Source: Vicinamibacterales bacterium (GTDB lineage Bacteria; Acidobacteriota; Vicinamibacteria; Vicinamibacterales; UBA2999). From it: a stretch of 35,339 nt of DNA. The position numbers were made by a program, and so were the translations under genes. Under the pieces are notes generated by a model. That model was given only the letters and a program-made list of their open reading frames with translations. It searched no databases and was not told where the DNA came from. Position 1 is the stretch's first letter, and every line of letters begins with the position of its first letter. The stretch covers positions 132,328 to 167,666 of the forward strand of contig JAUXWO010000123.1 of NCBI GenBank assembly GCA_030680175.1, in the 5' to 3' direction. Shown in pieces: positions 7,722-15,378 of the stretch.

Positions 7722-8627
7722 CTACGTAATGAACGTGTTGTCGCGCAGGTCCGTCAGGGCCTGGCGGATCTCGGCCTGCGTGTTCATCACAATCGGTCCG
7801 TGCCAGGCCACCGGCTCCTGCAGCGGCCGGCCCGACACGAGCAGGAACCGGATGCCCTCGTCACCGGCCTGGACGACGATCTCGTCGCCGCTGTCGAAGA
7901 GGACGAGCGAGCGGTTGGTCGCGTCGTAGACCGTCGGACCCTCGACGCCATCCGCGTCCACGAGCTCCGTCTTCACCGGCAGCCCCTGGGAGGCGTCGCG
8001 GAACGTGCCCGACCCGGCGAACACGTAGGCGAAGGCGTGACGGGACGCCTCCACCGGAAAGCGCCGGCGCCGGCCGGGGGGCACCGAGATGTCAAGGTAG
8101 CGCGGGTCGGCCGCGACGCCCTCCACCGGGCCCTTCTTCCCCCAGAACTCCCCGCACACGATCCGCACATGCGTCCCGTCGTCGTCGGTCACCTCGGGGA
8201 CGTCGGCCGACGAGATGTCCTGATAGCGCGGCGCCGTCATCTTGAGCGACGCCGGCAGGTTGGCCCAGAGCTGGAAGCCGTGCATCCGGCCCTGCGCGTC
8301 GCCGCGCGGCATCTCCTGGTGGAGGATGCCGCGGCCGGCCGTCATCCACTGGATGTCGCCCGGCCCCATCTCGCCGCGGTTGCCGAGGCTGTCGCCGTGG
8401 GCGACGGCGCCGGCGAGGACGTACGTGATGGTCTCGATGCCGCGGTGCGGATGCCAGGGGAACCCGGCGAGGTAGTCCTCAGGCCGCTCGTTGCGGAAAT
8501 CGTCGAACAGCAGGAACGGATCGAATTCCTCCGTCTTGCCGAACCCGAACGCGCGGCGGAGATGCACCCCGGCGCCCTCCATGGTGGGGGTGGACTGCCA
8601 GATGTCTTTCACGGGTCGCATGGACAT
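7722..8627 (-). CDS. Pirin family protein
   Basis: A bicupin of 301 residues. The N-terminal cupin has the pirin metal site: FPWHPHRGIET (His59, His61) and later GRGILHQEMP (His103, Glu105), which correspond to the Fe-binding three-His-one-Glu set of human pirin. FGFGKTEEFDPFLLFDDF and MHGFQLWANLP are further family signatures. Bacterial pirins act as quercetin 2,3-dioxygenases or redox-responsive regulators; the substrate here is unknown. The C-terminal domain holds GRPLQEPVAWHGPIVMNT, the conserved pirin C-terminal motif. It is separated from the ABC operon by about 70 bp and has no obvious functional link to it. Confidence 0.95.
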   Translation of the reverse strand: MSMRPVKDIWQSTPTMEGAGVHLRRAFGFGKTEEFDPFLLFDDFRNERPEDYLAGFPWHPHRGIETITYVLAGAVAHGDSLGNRGEMGPGDIQWMTAGRGILHQEMPRGDAQGRMHGFQLWANLPASLKMTAPRYQDISSADVPEVTDDDGTHVRIVCGEFWGKKGPVEGVAADPRYLDISVPPGRRRRFPVEASRHAFAYVFAGSGTFRDASQGLPVKTELVDADGVEGPTVYDATNRSLVLFDSGDEIVVQAGDEGIRFLLVSGRPLQEPVAWHGPIVMNTQAEIRQALTDLRDNTFIT

Positions 8628-8660
8628 AGTGTGGTCGCTCCCAATAGTTCAGTGTCGCTC

Positions 8661-8797
8661 GCATCAGCGATCAGCTCTCGGCGATCGGCTCTCGGCATTG
8701 CACCACTGCACCACCGAGGGGGAACCTGTCAGCGCCGAAAGCCGAAAGCTGATCGCCGAAAGCCGAAAGCCGAAAGCCGATAGCTGATCGCCGCTCG
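8661..8797. repeat. Facing CGGCTCTCGG / CCGAAAGCCG arrays
   Basis: The spacer between pirin and the S9 peptidase carries GATCAGCTCTCGG-type words on the left (8663-8696). Reverse-complement words (GCCGAAAGC, GCTGATCGC) lie on the right (8732-8795), with a short unique core (ATTGCACCACTGCACCACC) between. The halves can pair as a long imperfect hairpin. The same words recur at 25431-25492 and 25863-25968. Confidence 0.7.
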
Positions 8798-8811
8798 CCT
8801 CGTCCGCCCGG

Positions 8812-10890
8812 CTACTGTCGCGCGGCGGTCGGTGGTGTCGCGGCGGGTTCGCGATAGTCAAGCTCGTGGGGCGGCGGTGGGCCGCCGGGGCCCTTCAGGT
8901 AATGCGTCATCCACTGCATCAGCCGCAGGCTGTAGTCGAGCCGGGAGGCGGCGCGCGCGTTGCCGTGGCCCTCGCCGGGGTACCAGACCAGGCGCACGGG
9001 CGTGTTGCCGTGCAGCTTCAGGTGCCGGTAGAACTCGAGCGACTGCGTCGGGTGCACGCGCGGGTCGGCCGTACCGTGCAGGATCAGCGTCGGCGTCCGC
9101 GACTTCGCCGCGTGATACACGGGGCTGCGGTCGAGCGCGAACTGCCAGTCGTCCCACACCCGCTTGCGCGCGTGGACGTAGTACTCCTCGTTGGCGATGT
9201 CGGTCGTGCCGATCTTCGACACCTTGTTGCTGATGCCGACGAACATGACGGACGCGGCGAACCGCTCCGTGTAGTAGCTGGCGCCCCAGGCGCTCGCGTA
9301 GCCGCCGTACGACCCGCCGGTGATGCCGACCTTGGCGCGATCGACGAGGCCGGTGGTCACGAGGTGATCCACGGCGTCGACGAGGTCGTCGAACTCCTTG
9401 CCGGCCGGATCGGCCTGGCCGAGCTTCGAGAACGCGACGCCGCGCCCGGTGCTGCCGCGGTAGTTCGGATAGAACACCGCGAAGCCCTGCGCCGCGCCCA
9501 CCTGGCCGGCGTTGGCGTAGGAGGTGACCCAGCCGTTGGCGTCGCGCGCCTCGGGCCCGCCGTGCACGGTCAGGATGAGCGGGTACCGCTGTCCCGCCTG
9601 CTCGTCGAGCGGGCGCACCAGGATGCCCTCGAGATCGAGGCCGTCGCGCGCTTTGAAGCGCACGACCTCCTGCCGCGCCAGCCGCATCGTGTCGAGCCAC
9701 GGATTGCTGCGCGTCAGCCGCGCCGGCGTCGTCGCCCCGGACTCGAGCAGGAACACCTCGGCGGGATGGGCGGGCGTATGCGCCAGCAGCGCGACCGCGC
9801 CGTTCCGCGCGCGCTCCATCGCCGTGATGATGGGGCCGCCCGCGGCGACGATCGTGCGGCGGCCCGTGCCGTCCTTCCGCACCTCACCGACGACGGAGGA
9901 GACGCCCTCTTCGCTCATGTAGACGAGCGTGTCGGCATCCCTCCACGCGAAGGCGCGGACGTGCGCCTCGTAGTCGGGCATCAGGTCGCGGAGCGCGCCG
10001 CCGCCGGCCGGCGCCACCATCAGCCGGCCCTCGGACGGATCGTTGATGTCCGCGGCCGAGACCGTCGCGATCGTCGTCCCGTCCGGGCTGAAGCCGACCT
10101 GGCCGATCTTGCCGGGGTTGTCGATCTTCGTCACGAGCGTCCCCCGGGCGGCGTCGACGATGTGGATGCGGCGCTGCATCAGGTCATCGTCCACGAGCGC
10201 CGTCGGGGCGTAGAGGACGACGAGCTGGGTGCCGGCGGCGTTCCAGCCGACGACCGCGGCGGCTCCGGGCAGGTCCACGAGGCGCGCGGCGCCGGCGGTC
10301 AGCCCGTCGAGCGGCGCGATCCACACGCGCAGCGGCTGCAGCGTCTCCTCGAAGATCTCCTGGGTGAAGCCGCGGCGGGCCAGGTCCTGGCGTTCCTTTG
10401 ACGGCGCCTCGCGCGCGAGGAACGCCACCTGCCGCCCGTCGGGGCTGAACTCGAACGCGGCGATGTCGGTCGCGTGGGCGAGCACCCGCTGGCCCTCGCC
10501 GCCATCGCGCGGCACGACGTGCAGCGATCGCGCGTCATCGCCCGCGCGGCGGGCCAGGAAGGCGAGGCCGCGCCCATCGGGCGTCCAGCGCACGCCCCCG
10601 ACGTTGACGGCGCCCGTCACGTACGGGCGCGACGCGCCGCCGGCCTTGACGACGTGCAGCTCGGTCCAGGCGGCCCCATCATCATCCTGGAACGGGATGC
10701 GGGGCACGGCGAGCACGTAGGCGACCTCGCTGCCATCGGGCGAGGGGGCCACGGCGGCCACGGTGCGGATCTTCGCCACGTGGTGCGGGGTGAACGCCTC
10801 CTGCGCCACGGCGGTGAGCGTGCTGGCGGCGACCAGCGCCACGGCCAGGGCCGGTGCGAAGGCGTGCGTAAGTCTGCTGGTTCGGAACAT
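8812..10890 (-). CDS. S9 family peptidase (prolyl oligopeptidase / acylaminoacyl-peptidase type)
   Basis: A secreted serine peptidase of 692 residues. It has a Sec signal (ALAVALVAASTLTAVAQ, cleavage near residue 29), an N-terminal beta-propeller with repeated SPDG motifs (about 45-400), then an alpha/beta-hydrolase domain. The catalytic triad is visible: Ser527 in GGSYGGYA, Asp609 in HGTADPRV and His642 in GEGHGN. An oxyanion segment HGGPEARD sits near 443-450. The open frame extends upstream to 11055, but the ATG at 10890 has a CAGGAG ribosome-binding site and starts a clean signal peptide, so it is preferred. It probably degrades proline-containing or N-acylated oligopeptides in the periplasm. 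It diverges from a molybdoenzyme gene across a 188-bp spacer that must hold both promoters. Confidence 0.94.
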   Translation of the reverse strand: MFRTSRLTHAFAPALAVALVAASTLTAVAQEAFTPHHVAKIRTVAAVAPSPDGSEVAYVLAVPRIPFQDDDGAAWTELHVVKAGGASRPYVTGAVNVGGVRWTPDGRGLAFLARRAGDDARSLHVVPRDGGEGQRVLAHATDIAAFEFSPDGRQVAFLAREAPSKERQDLARRGFTQEIFEETLQPLRVWIAPLDGLTAGAARLVDLPGAAAVVGWNAAGTQLVVLYAPTALVDDDLMQRRIHIVDAARGTLVTKIDNPGKIGQVGFSPDGTTIATVSAADINDPSEGRLMVAPAGGGALRDLMPDYEAHVRAFAWRDADTLVYMSEEGVSSVVGEVRKDGTGRRTIVAAGGPIITAMERARNGAVALLAHTPAHPAEVFLLESGATTPARLTRSNPWLDTMRLARQEVVRFKARDGLDLEGILVRPLDEQAGQRYPLILTVHGGPEARDANGWVTSYANAGQVGAAQGFAVFYPNYRGSTGRGVAFSKLGQADPAGKEFDDLVDAVDHLVTTGLVDRAKVGITGGSYGGYASAWGASYYTERFAASVMFVGISNKVSKIGTTDIANEEYYVHARKRVWDDWQFALDRSPVYHAAKSRTPTLILHGTADPRVHPTQSLEFYRHLKLHGNTPVRLVWYPGEGHGNARAASRLDYSLRLMQWMTHYLKGPGGPPPPHELDYREPAATPPTAARQ

Positions 10891-11078
10891 GACGCGACTC
10901 CTGAACAGGCCGGTGCGGCCGGTCCCCGCGTGTACCCGGATAGGACGCACGGACACCTCCGTTCGTCCCCCCAGTATGCCACCGCGCCCCTGGGACCGGG
11001 GGCGCAGGAAAGGGCTACCTCTGGAACCGGGCTCTGCGGTACAAACGACCAGCAAATACGACCTGAAGGGGGACGCCA

Positions 11079-12269
11079 GTGGGCACGAGTCGCCGGGACG
11101 TGATCAAGCAGGGAATGGCGGGCACCGCGTGGCTGGCCACGCTCGGGATTCCCGAATCGGTGTGGGCGCTCCAGCCGGGCGACGAGCCGGTCGTGTTCAC
11201 CGACTACACCGAGGCCTTCCGCGTGGAGGCGAGCGCCGGCGGCCCGCGCGTGCGGTGCTTCGACCTGCGGCGGCTCACCTCGTGGGCCACGCCGAACGAC
11301 GAGTTCTACACCTTCCACCAGACGGAGGCGCCCACGACGGACACGGCGCGCTTCCGGCTGCGCGTCGGCGGTCTCGTCGAGCGCCCGCGCGAGTTCACCC
11401 TCGAGGAGATCCGCGCGCGCGCCGACCGGCGCGACGAGGCGGTGACGCTCGAGTGTTCCGGCAACTCGCCGCGCGCGGCGCGCATGAACGGGCTGCTGAG
11501 CAACGGCGTGTGGACCGGCGTGGGGCTCCGGTCCATCCTCGAGGAGTGCGGCGTGAAGGCCGAGGCGCGCGAGGTCGTCTTCCTCGGCCTCGACATGGAG
11601 CGCGAGAAGAAGTGGCAGGCGCGGAACGAGGAGTTCGAGGCGCCGCACGGCCGCAGCGTCTACCTGCAGGACGCGCTGCACCCGGACGCGATGCTCGCCT
11701 TCGCGCTGAACGGCCAGCCGCTGCCGCACGAGCAGGGGTTCCCGCTCCGGCTGATCCTGCCGGGCTGGTACGGCATGACGCAGATCAAGTGGCTGTCGCG
11801 CATCGAGGTGATCGACCGCCGCTACGAGGGCCAGCACCAGGTGCGCAACTACCTGAGCCTCCGCTCCGTCGACACGCCGGAGGGCCCGCTGTGGCTCGAC
11901 ATGTCGATCTCGAAGACGAACATGAAGTCCGCGATCGCGCGCGTCACGCGCCGGCGCGCGGGTGGGGCGTGGGAGTACACGGTGTCAGGCGCGGCGTGGG
12001 GCGGGCGGGCGCCCATCGCAGCCGTGGAGGTGCAGGTGGATGAGGGCGCCTGGCAGCGCGCCACGGTCGAGGCGCCGCGCGGGCAGTACGCGTGGCGGCT
12101 GTGGTCGCTCACGACGCGCGACCTCGCCCCCGGCCCGCACACCCTCGCCTCGCGCGCGACCAACGCCGACGGCCTCGTGCAGCCGACGACGGAGGAGCTG
12201 CGCCGGTCGATCCAGAGCGGCCGCGAGGACTTCGCGATCTGGCGCCGGACTATCGAGGTGGGCGCTTGA
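11079..12269 (+). CDS. Sulfite oxidase-family molybdopterin oxidoreductase (SoxC-like), Tat-exported
   Basis: 396 residues starting at GTG, with a GAAGGGGGA ribosome-binding site just upstream. The N-terminus SRRDVIKQG followed by a hydrophobic stretch is a twin-arginine signal, fitting export of a folded molybdoenzyme. The central Oxidored_molyb domain (about 88-255) contains the Mo-ligating Cys126 in LECSGNSPR and the WYGMTQIKWL segment. The C-terminal part (about 270-390) is the Ig-like Mo-cofactor dimerisation domain (GAAWGGRAPIAAVEVQVD). The family oxidises sulfite or reduces S/N-oxides. There is no adjacent c-type cytochrome or heme subunit, so the physiological electron partner is not evident and it may not be a classical sulfite dehydrogenase. 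Confidence 0.92.
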   Translation: MGTSRRDVIKQGMAGTAWLATLGIPESVWALQPGDEPVVFTDYTEAFRVEASAGGPRVRCFDLRRLTSWATPNDEFYTFHQTEAPTTDTARFRLRVGGLVERPREFTLEEIRARADRRDEAVTLECSGNSPRAARMNGLLSNGVWTGVGLRSILEECGVKAEAREVVFLGLDMEREKKWQARNEEFEAPHGRSVYLQDALHPDAMLAFALNGQPLPHEQGFPLRLILPGWYGMTQIKWLSRIEVIDRRYEGQHQVRNYLSLRSVDTPEGPLWLDMSISKTNMKSAIARVTRRRAGGAWEYTVSGAAWGGRAPIAAVEVQVDEGAWQRATVEAPRGQYAWRLWSLTTRDLAPGPHTLASRATNADGLVQPTTEELRRSIQSGREDFAIWRRTIEVGA

Positions 12270-12280
12270 CGCTAGCGCGA

Positions 12281-12388
12281 ATGCAAAACGCAAAAATGCA
12301 GAATGCAGAATGCGAAATGCAAGAAAGGCAGGCTCGCTTCAGTTAGCGGGGTTCCTTTTTGCATGCTGCATTCGGCTCGAAGAGCCGT
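12281..12388. repeat. ATGCAAAA/ATGCAGA short-word repeats with a small hairpin
   Basis: Words such as ATGCAAAA, ATGCAGA and ATGCGAA run from 12281 to about 12328. Reverse-oriented words (TTTTTGCATG, CTGCATTC) follow at 12356-12374. A perfect 6-bp hairpin CGGCTC-GAA-GAGCCG at 12373-12387 ends the block and could stop transcription of the molybdoenzyme gene. The AT-richness contrasts with the surroundings. Confidence 0.55.
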
Positions 12389-12389
12389 C

Positions 12390-12498
12390 TAGTGGACTGT
12401 ATCGACTGAAGAGGTACTACCCGCGCCTCTGCTCAACCGCGATTCCGCGGGCCGCCCAACGGGCGGCCCGGTAGTGAATCGTCAACAACACTCCACTA
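12390..12498. mobile_element. 105-bp MITE-like element, copy B
   Basis: The interior 12392-12496 is exactly as long as copy A (1806-1910) and matches it across the whole length with about a dozen substitutions and no indels. It is again bounded by TA within CTAG. A perfect 9-bp palindrome (GGGCCGCCC-AAC-GGGCGGCCC) lies near 12449-12469. The right-hand CTA forms the TAG stop codon of the leftward FmdB-like gene, as copy A does for the gene at 481-1806. Confidence 0.75.
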
Positions 12499-12741
12499 GT
12501 CGTCGTGCTTGAGTTCGTATTCCCGCTGCGCGACGATCTCCTCGGTGCGCCCCTTCATGCGGCGCGCCTGGCTCTGCTTGATCGCCCGCTGCGTGCCGTC
12601 CTCGGTCTTGAGGGCGGGCAGCGAGATCAATCGCTCCAGATCCTGGCTGGCGCACTTCGGGCAGGCAGGTGTGATCGTCGGCAGCACGAGCATCTCGAAC
12701 TGGTGCGCGCATCCCCGGCAGCTGTATTCGAAGATCGGCAT
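12496..12741 (-). CDS. FmdB-type zinc-ribbon regulatory protein
   Basis: 81 residues beginning MPIFEYSC, the hallmark of the FmdB/CxxC_CxxC_SSSS family. Four cysteines (Cys8, Cys11, Cys27, Cys30) form a zinc ribbon. The rest is a charged helical tail ending KHDD. The biochemical role of the family is uncertain; the name comes from a formamidase-operon regulator. The TAG stop codon is formed at the border of the 105-bp element, and an empty insertion site would keep the same stop. It follows arfB by about 30 bp on the same strand and may be co-transcribed with it. Confidence 0.9.
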   Translation of the reverse strand: MPIFEYSCRGCAHQFEMLVLPTITPACPKCASQDLERLISLPALKTEDGTQRAIKQSQARRMKGRTEEIVAQREYELKHDD

Positions 12742-12771
12742 GTCTGCATTATACGGGGCCGGCCGCCGATC

Positions 12772-13194
12772 TCAGTCGTCGTCGCGGCGGCCGCGGCCCC
12801 GGAGGCCCTTCACCGCGCCGCGCTGTTTCTTCGTCACCAGCCGGCGCTCCCGCGCCGCGGCGCCCGGCCGGGTGGGGCGCCGGCGCTTCGGCCGGACGAG
12901 GGCGCGCGTCACGAACTCCACGAGGCGGGCCCGGGCCGCCTCCCGGTTCTGCGCCTGCGTCCGGTGCTCGCGGCTGTCGATCACCAGGACGTCCTCGGCC
13001 GTCACCCGGCTCCCGCCGATCACGCGCAGCCGCGCCTTCACGTCGCCCGGCAGCGATGACGCGCCGATGCTGAAGCGCAGCTCGACCGCCGTCGACACCT
13101 TGTTGACGTTCTGCCCGCCCGGCCCCGACGCGCGGACGAAGCGCTCCTCGATGTCCCGGTCGTCGAGCGCGATGGTGTCGGTGATGGGAATCAT
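12772..13194 (-). CDS. arfB: Alternative ribosome-rescue factor ArfB (YaeJ), peptidyl-tRNA hydrolase
   Basis: 140 residues with the class I release-factor catalytic loop ASGPGGQNVNK; the GGQ motif is at 26-28. No codon-recognition domain is present. The C-terminal tail is very basic (RPKRRRP, RERRLVTKKQRGAVKGLRGRGRR), as required for insertion into the empty mRNA channel of stalled ribosomes. These features define ArfB, which frees ribosomes stalled on non-stop mRNA by hydrolysing peptidyl-tRNA. The ATG overlaps the TGA of the preceding nucleotidyltransferase gene (ATGA), so translation is probably coupled. Confidence 0.93.
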   Translation of the reverse strand: MIPITDTIALDDRDIEERFVRASGPGGQNVNKVSTAVELRFSIGASSLPGDVKARLRVIGGSRVTAEDVLVIDSREHRTQAQNREAARARLVEFVTRALVRPKRRRPTRPGAAARERRLVTKKQRGAVKGLRGRGRRDDD

Positions 13195-13733
13195 GGCGTG
13201 CCCTCGCCACCCTCGTTGACAAGCGCGCGCTCGACCGCTGCCTGGAACGAGGCCTCATCGAGGGCCGGATAGCGAAACAAGGCGGGCCGAATGGCGTCGA
13301 ACAGTTCGCGCAACCGCGCAGGCTCCACCAGATGCGCCGCGAGCATGCTCCTGACATCGGCATGATCTTGCGTATGGCCGCGCTCGATCTTTGCAAGGGC
13401 TTGCGCATAGAAGTCGTAGTGGTAGAACGCGATCGGCCCCTCCCTGCGAATGTACAGACTGCGCGTGTCCCAGCCGGGCAACTCGGGGATGAAGTGGGCG
13501 GGCGACGCGAGTTCGATGTTCACCTCGAGCCGCTCCTTGAGGTCCGCGATGGCGCGGAGGAGTTCGTCACTGTCCGGGACGAGTGCCAGGTCGATGTCAA
13601 TCGTCGTTGTGCGCCAGCCGAGCAGCACGGCGCTGGCGCCGCCCGTGAAGTACACGCGCGCGGGTTGCCGCCCGGCGTGACCGAGGGCCACCATGAAGCG
13701 GTCGAGGCGATCGCGTTCGGTCAGGTGGCGCAC
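13191..13733 (-). CDS. Predicted nucleotidyltransferase (DUF6036/AbiEii-like)
   Basis: 180 residues from a GTG start. The N-terminal region shows the polymerase-beta nucleotidyltransferase core: YFTGGASAVLLG (Gly31-Gly32 and the following Ser) then TTIDIDLAL with Asp46 and Asp48 as the metal-binding pair. The family includes toxin components of AbiE-like systems and other NTases of unknown target. It overlaps the preceding 92-residue gene by 13 bp and the following arfB by 4 bp, so all three look translationally coupled. A toxin-antitoxin role is plausible from this layout but is inferred. The target (tRNA, protein or other) cannot be read from sequence. Confidence 0.75.
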   Translation of the reverse strand: MRHLTERDRLDRFMVALGHAGRQPARVYFTGGASAVLLGWRTTTIDIDLALVPDSDELLRAIADLKERLEVNIELASPAHFIPELPGWDTRSLYIRREGPIAFYHYDFYAQALAKIERGHTQDHADVRSMLAAHLVEPARLRELFDAIRPALFRYPALDEASFQAAVERALVNEGGEGTP

Positions 13734-13999
13734 GCCAAGGCTCGCTCGAAGCTCACGAGACGGCGGATCAGGGCATTGTAGCGAGAGTGGGCGGTGGCGG
13801 GATCTTCGGCGGCGAGTCGCTGATAGAGCCGATGCTCTGCCCCGTCCACATCCGTATCCGGGACGGCGATCCCCAGTTGGCGCAGTCGGGGGGCTCCGAT
13901 CAGGACAAGCAGCGCGCGATCCGAGATCACGCCGGCGGCCAGATCATCAAGACCGTCGCGCACCAGATCCGCCCCAGGCAATGGCCCCACCATCCCCAT
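13721..13999 (-). CDS. Small unknown protein upstream of the nucleotidyltransferase
   Basis: 92 residues, not recognised. It is a charged, probably helical protein with SDRALLVLIGAPRLRQLGI in the middle and a C-terminal helix (SRYNALIRRLVSFERALA). Two ATG codons (13999 and 13993) are possible starts. Its stop lies 13 bp inside the nucleotidyltransferase gene, the arrangement expected of an antitoxin or chaperone partner translated before the enzyme. It has no helix-turn-helix that I can see. Size, position and overlap support a real gene; function is open. Confidence 0.6.
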   Translation of the reverse strand: MGMVGPLPGADLVRDGLDDLAAGVISDRALLVLIGAPRLRQLGIAVPDTDVDGAEHRLYQRLAAEDPATAHSRYNALIRRLVSFERALACAT

Positions 14000-14061
14000 A
14001 TTCTACGCGCACCGTCCCCTCGACCGGTCGCGAACCCGGCGTCTCGTAATATCATCCCGCC

Positions 14062-15105
14062 ATGCGCGTCGACCCACTCCCCGTGCGCCGCGCAGGCGCT
14101 GTCGTAACGGTTCTCGCGGGCCTGGCGCTGACCTTCGCCCCCGCAAGTGCGCGGCAGGATGTCGCGCCTGCCGCCCTCGCCGGGGCGGCCGAGGCCGCGG
14201 CGAAGCTGCCGCGGCTCCACAGCCTGCTCGTCAGCCATCGCGGTACGCTCGTGCTCGAGCGCTACTACAACGGCACGCGCCCGTCGCGGCCGGCCAACGT
14301 GAAGTCCGTCTCGAAGAGCGTGATCTCGGCGCTCGTCGGGATCGCCGTCGATCGTGGGCACATCACGAGCCTCGAGCAGCCCATCGCCGACTTCCTCCCC
14401 GAGATGGCCGATGCCGGCGCCGGCAAGCGCGCCATCCGCATCGTCGATCTGCTGACGATGCAGTCGGGGCTGGAGTCGACGAGCGGTCGCAACTACGGCT
14501 CGTGGGTGCAGAGCCGCAACTGGGTCCGGGACGCCGTGCGGCGTCCGCTGCTCAGTCCGCCCGGCACCGAGATGGACTACAGCACGGGGAGCTCGCACCT
14601 GCTGTCGGCGATCCTGACCCGTGCGACGAAGCAGAGCACCTGGCAGTTCGCGCAGGAGGCGCTGGCCAGACCGCTCGGGTTCTCGCTGGCGCGCTGGCCG
14701 CAGGACCCGCAGGGGATCTACTTCGGCGGCAATGACATGCTGATGACGCCGCGCCAGATGGTGGCGTTCGGCGAGTTGTACCTGGGCCGCGGCCGCGTGG
14801 GAGACACGCGTGTCGTGCCCGGGTCGTACGTGGACGCATCGTTCGTCCCGCGCGGCCAGTCGCGCTGGGGCAGCGACCGCTACTACGGCTACGGCTGGTG
14901 GATCCGCGACCTGGCCGGCCACCCGACGTTCTACGCGTGGGGCTACGGCGGCCAGTTCATCTTCGTCGTCCCCACACTCGATCTCGTCGTGACCACCACC
15001 TCGGTGTCCACACCCAGCCCGGACCGCCAGGGACATAACCGGTCGATCTACAGGCTTGTGGAAGACGAGATAGTGAAAGACATACGGAATCTGGTGATCT
15101 CGTGA
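14062..15105 (+). CDS. Serine hydrolase, beta-lactamase (class C/EstB) family
   Basis: 347 residues with a Sec signal (VVTVLAGLALTFAPASA, cleavage near 30). The nucleophile motif SVSK is at 82-85. The second motif is YST at 173-175, where classical class C enzymes have YSN. WGYGGQF near the C-terminus takes the place of the KTG motif. These match penicillin-binding-protein-like esterases/peptidases rather than true beta-lactamases. The final residues NLVIS and the TGA lie inside the left inverted repeat of a repeat element beginning at 15087, so the tail has probably been replaced or extended by it. It diverges from the small protein gene at 13999 across about 60 bp. Confidence 0.9.
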   Translation: MRVDPLPVRRAGAVVTVLAGLALTFAPASARQDVAPAALAGAAEAAAKLPRLHSLLVSHRGTLVLERYYNGTRPSRPANVKSVSKSVISALVGIAVDRGHITSLEQPIADFLPEMADAGAGKRAIRIVDLLTMQSGLESTSGRNYGSWVQSRNWVRDAVRRPLLSPPGTEMDYSTGSSHLLSAILTRATKQSTWQFAQEALARPLGFSLARWPQDPQGIYFGGNDMLMTPRQMVAFGELYLGRGRVGDTRVVPGSYVDASFVPRGQSRWGSDRYYGYGWWIRDLAGHPTFYAWGYGGQFIFVVPTLDLVVTTTSVSTPSPDRQGHNRSIYRLVEDEIVKDIRNLVIS

Positions 15106-15378
15106 TGTGGTGATGTGGTGATCTGATGTGCGATGTGAGATCGGCAGATCTACCTTCTGATCTGGTGATCTAATGATCTGGGGATGTGTTGATCTGGTGA
15201 TCTGGTGACCTGTTGCTGGCGCCGACCTGCGGTGGCAGGCGCGGCGAACCGGCTCTGACACGGCCGCGGTCGCTGGCGACTGGCACATCAGCCGATCGAC
15301 AGATCAGTAGATAGCTCTGTCGATCTCACATCGCACATTCAGATCACCAGATCACGACGTCACGAGATCACCAGATTC
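15087..15378. repeat. GATC-rich long-inverted-repeat element, copy 1
   Basis: About 292 bp. The left end (15087 to about 15150) and the right end (about 15318-15378) are imperfect reverse complements over nearly 60 bp, both ending in GAATCTGGTGATCTCG. Inside the left arm, octamers like TGATCTGG repeat to about 15214. A GC-rich unique core follows (about 15215-15281), then GGCACATCAGCC and the right arm. It sits between convergent genes and supplies the last codons and stops of both. It shares arm words and an interior CTTCTGATCT with copies at 18098 and 23404. Confidence 0.8.

Noticed and set aside
8866-10401. 511-codon + strand frame opposite the S9 peptidase
   Set aside because: The minus strand encodes a complete catalytic triad and signal peptide; the + frame reads as His/Arg/Ala-rich antisense.
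10891-11055. N-terminal extension of the S9 peptidase to 11055
   Set aside because: The added 55 residues lack coding character, and the ATG at 10890 has a ribosome-binding site and a signal peptide.
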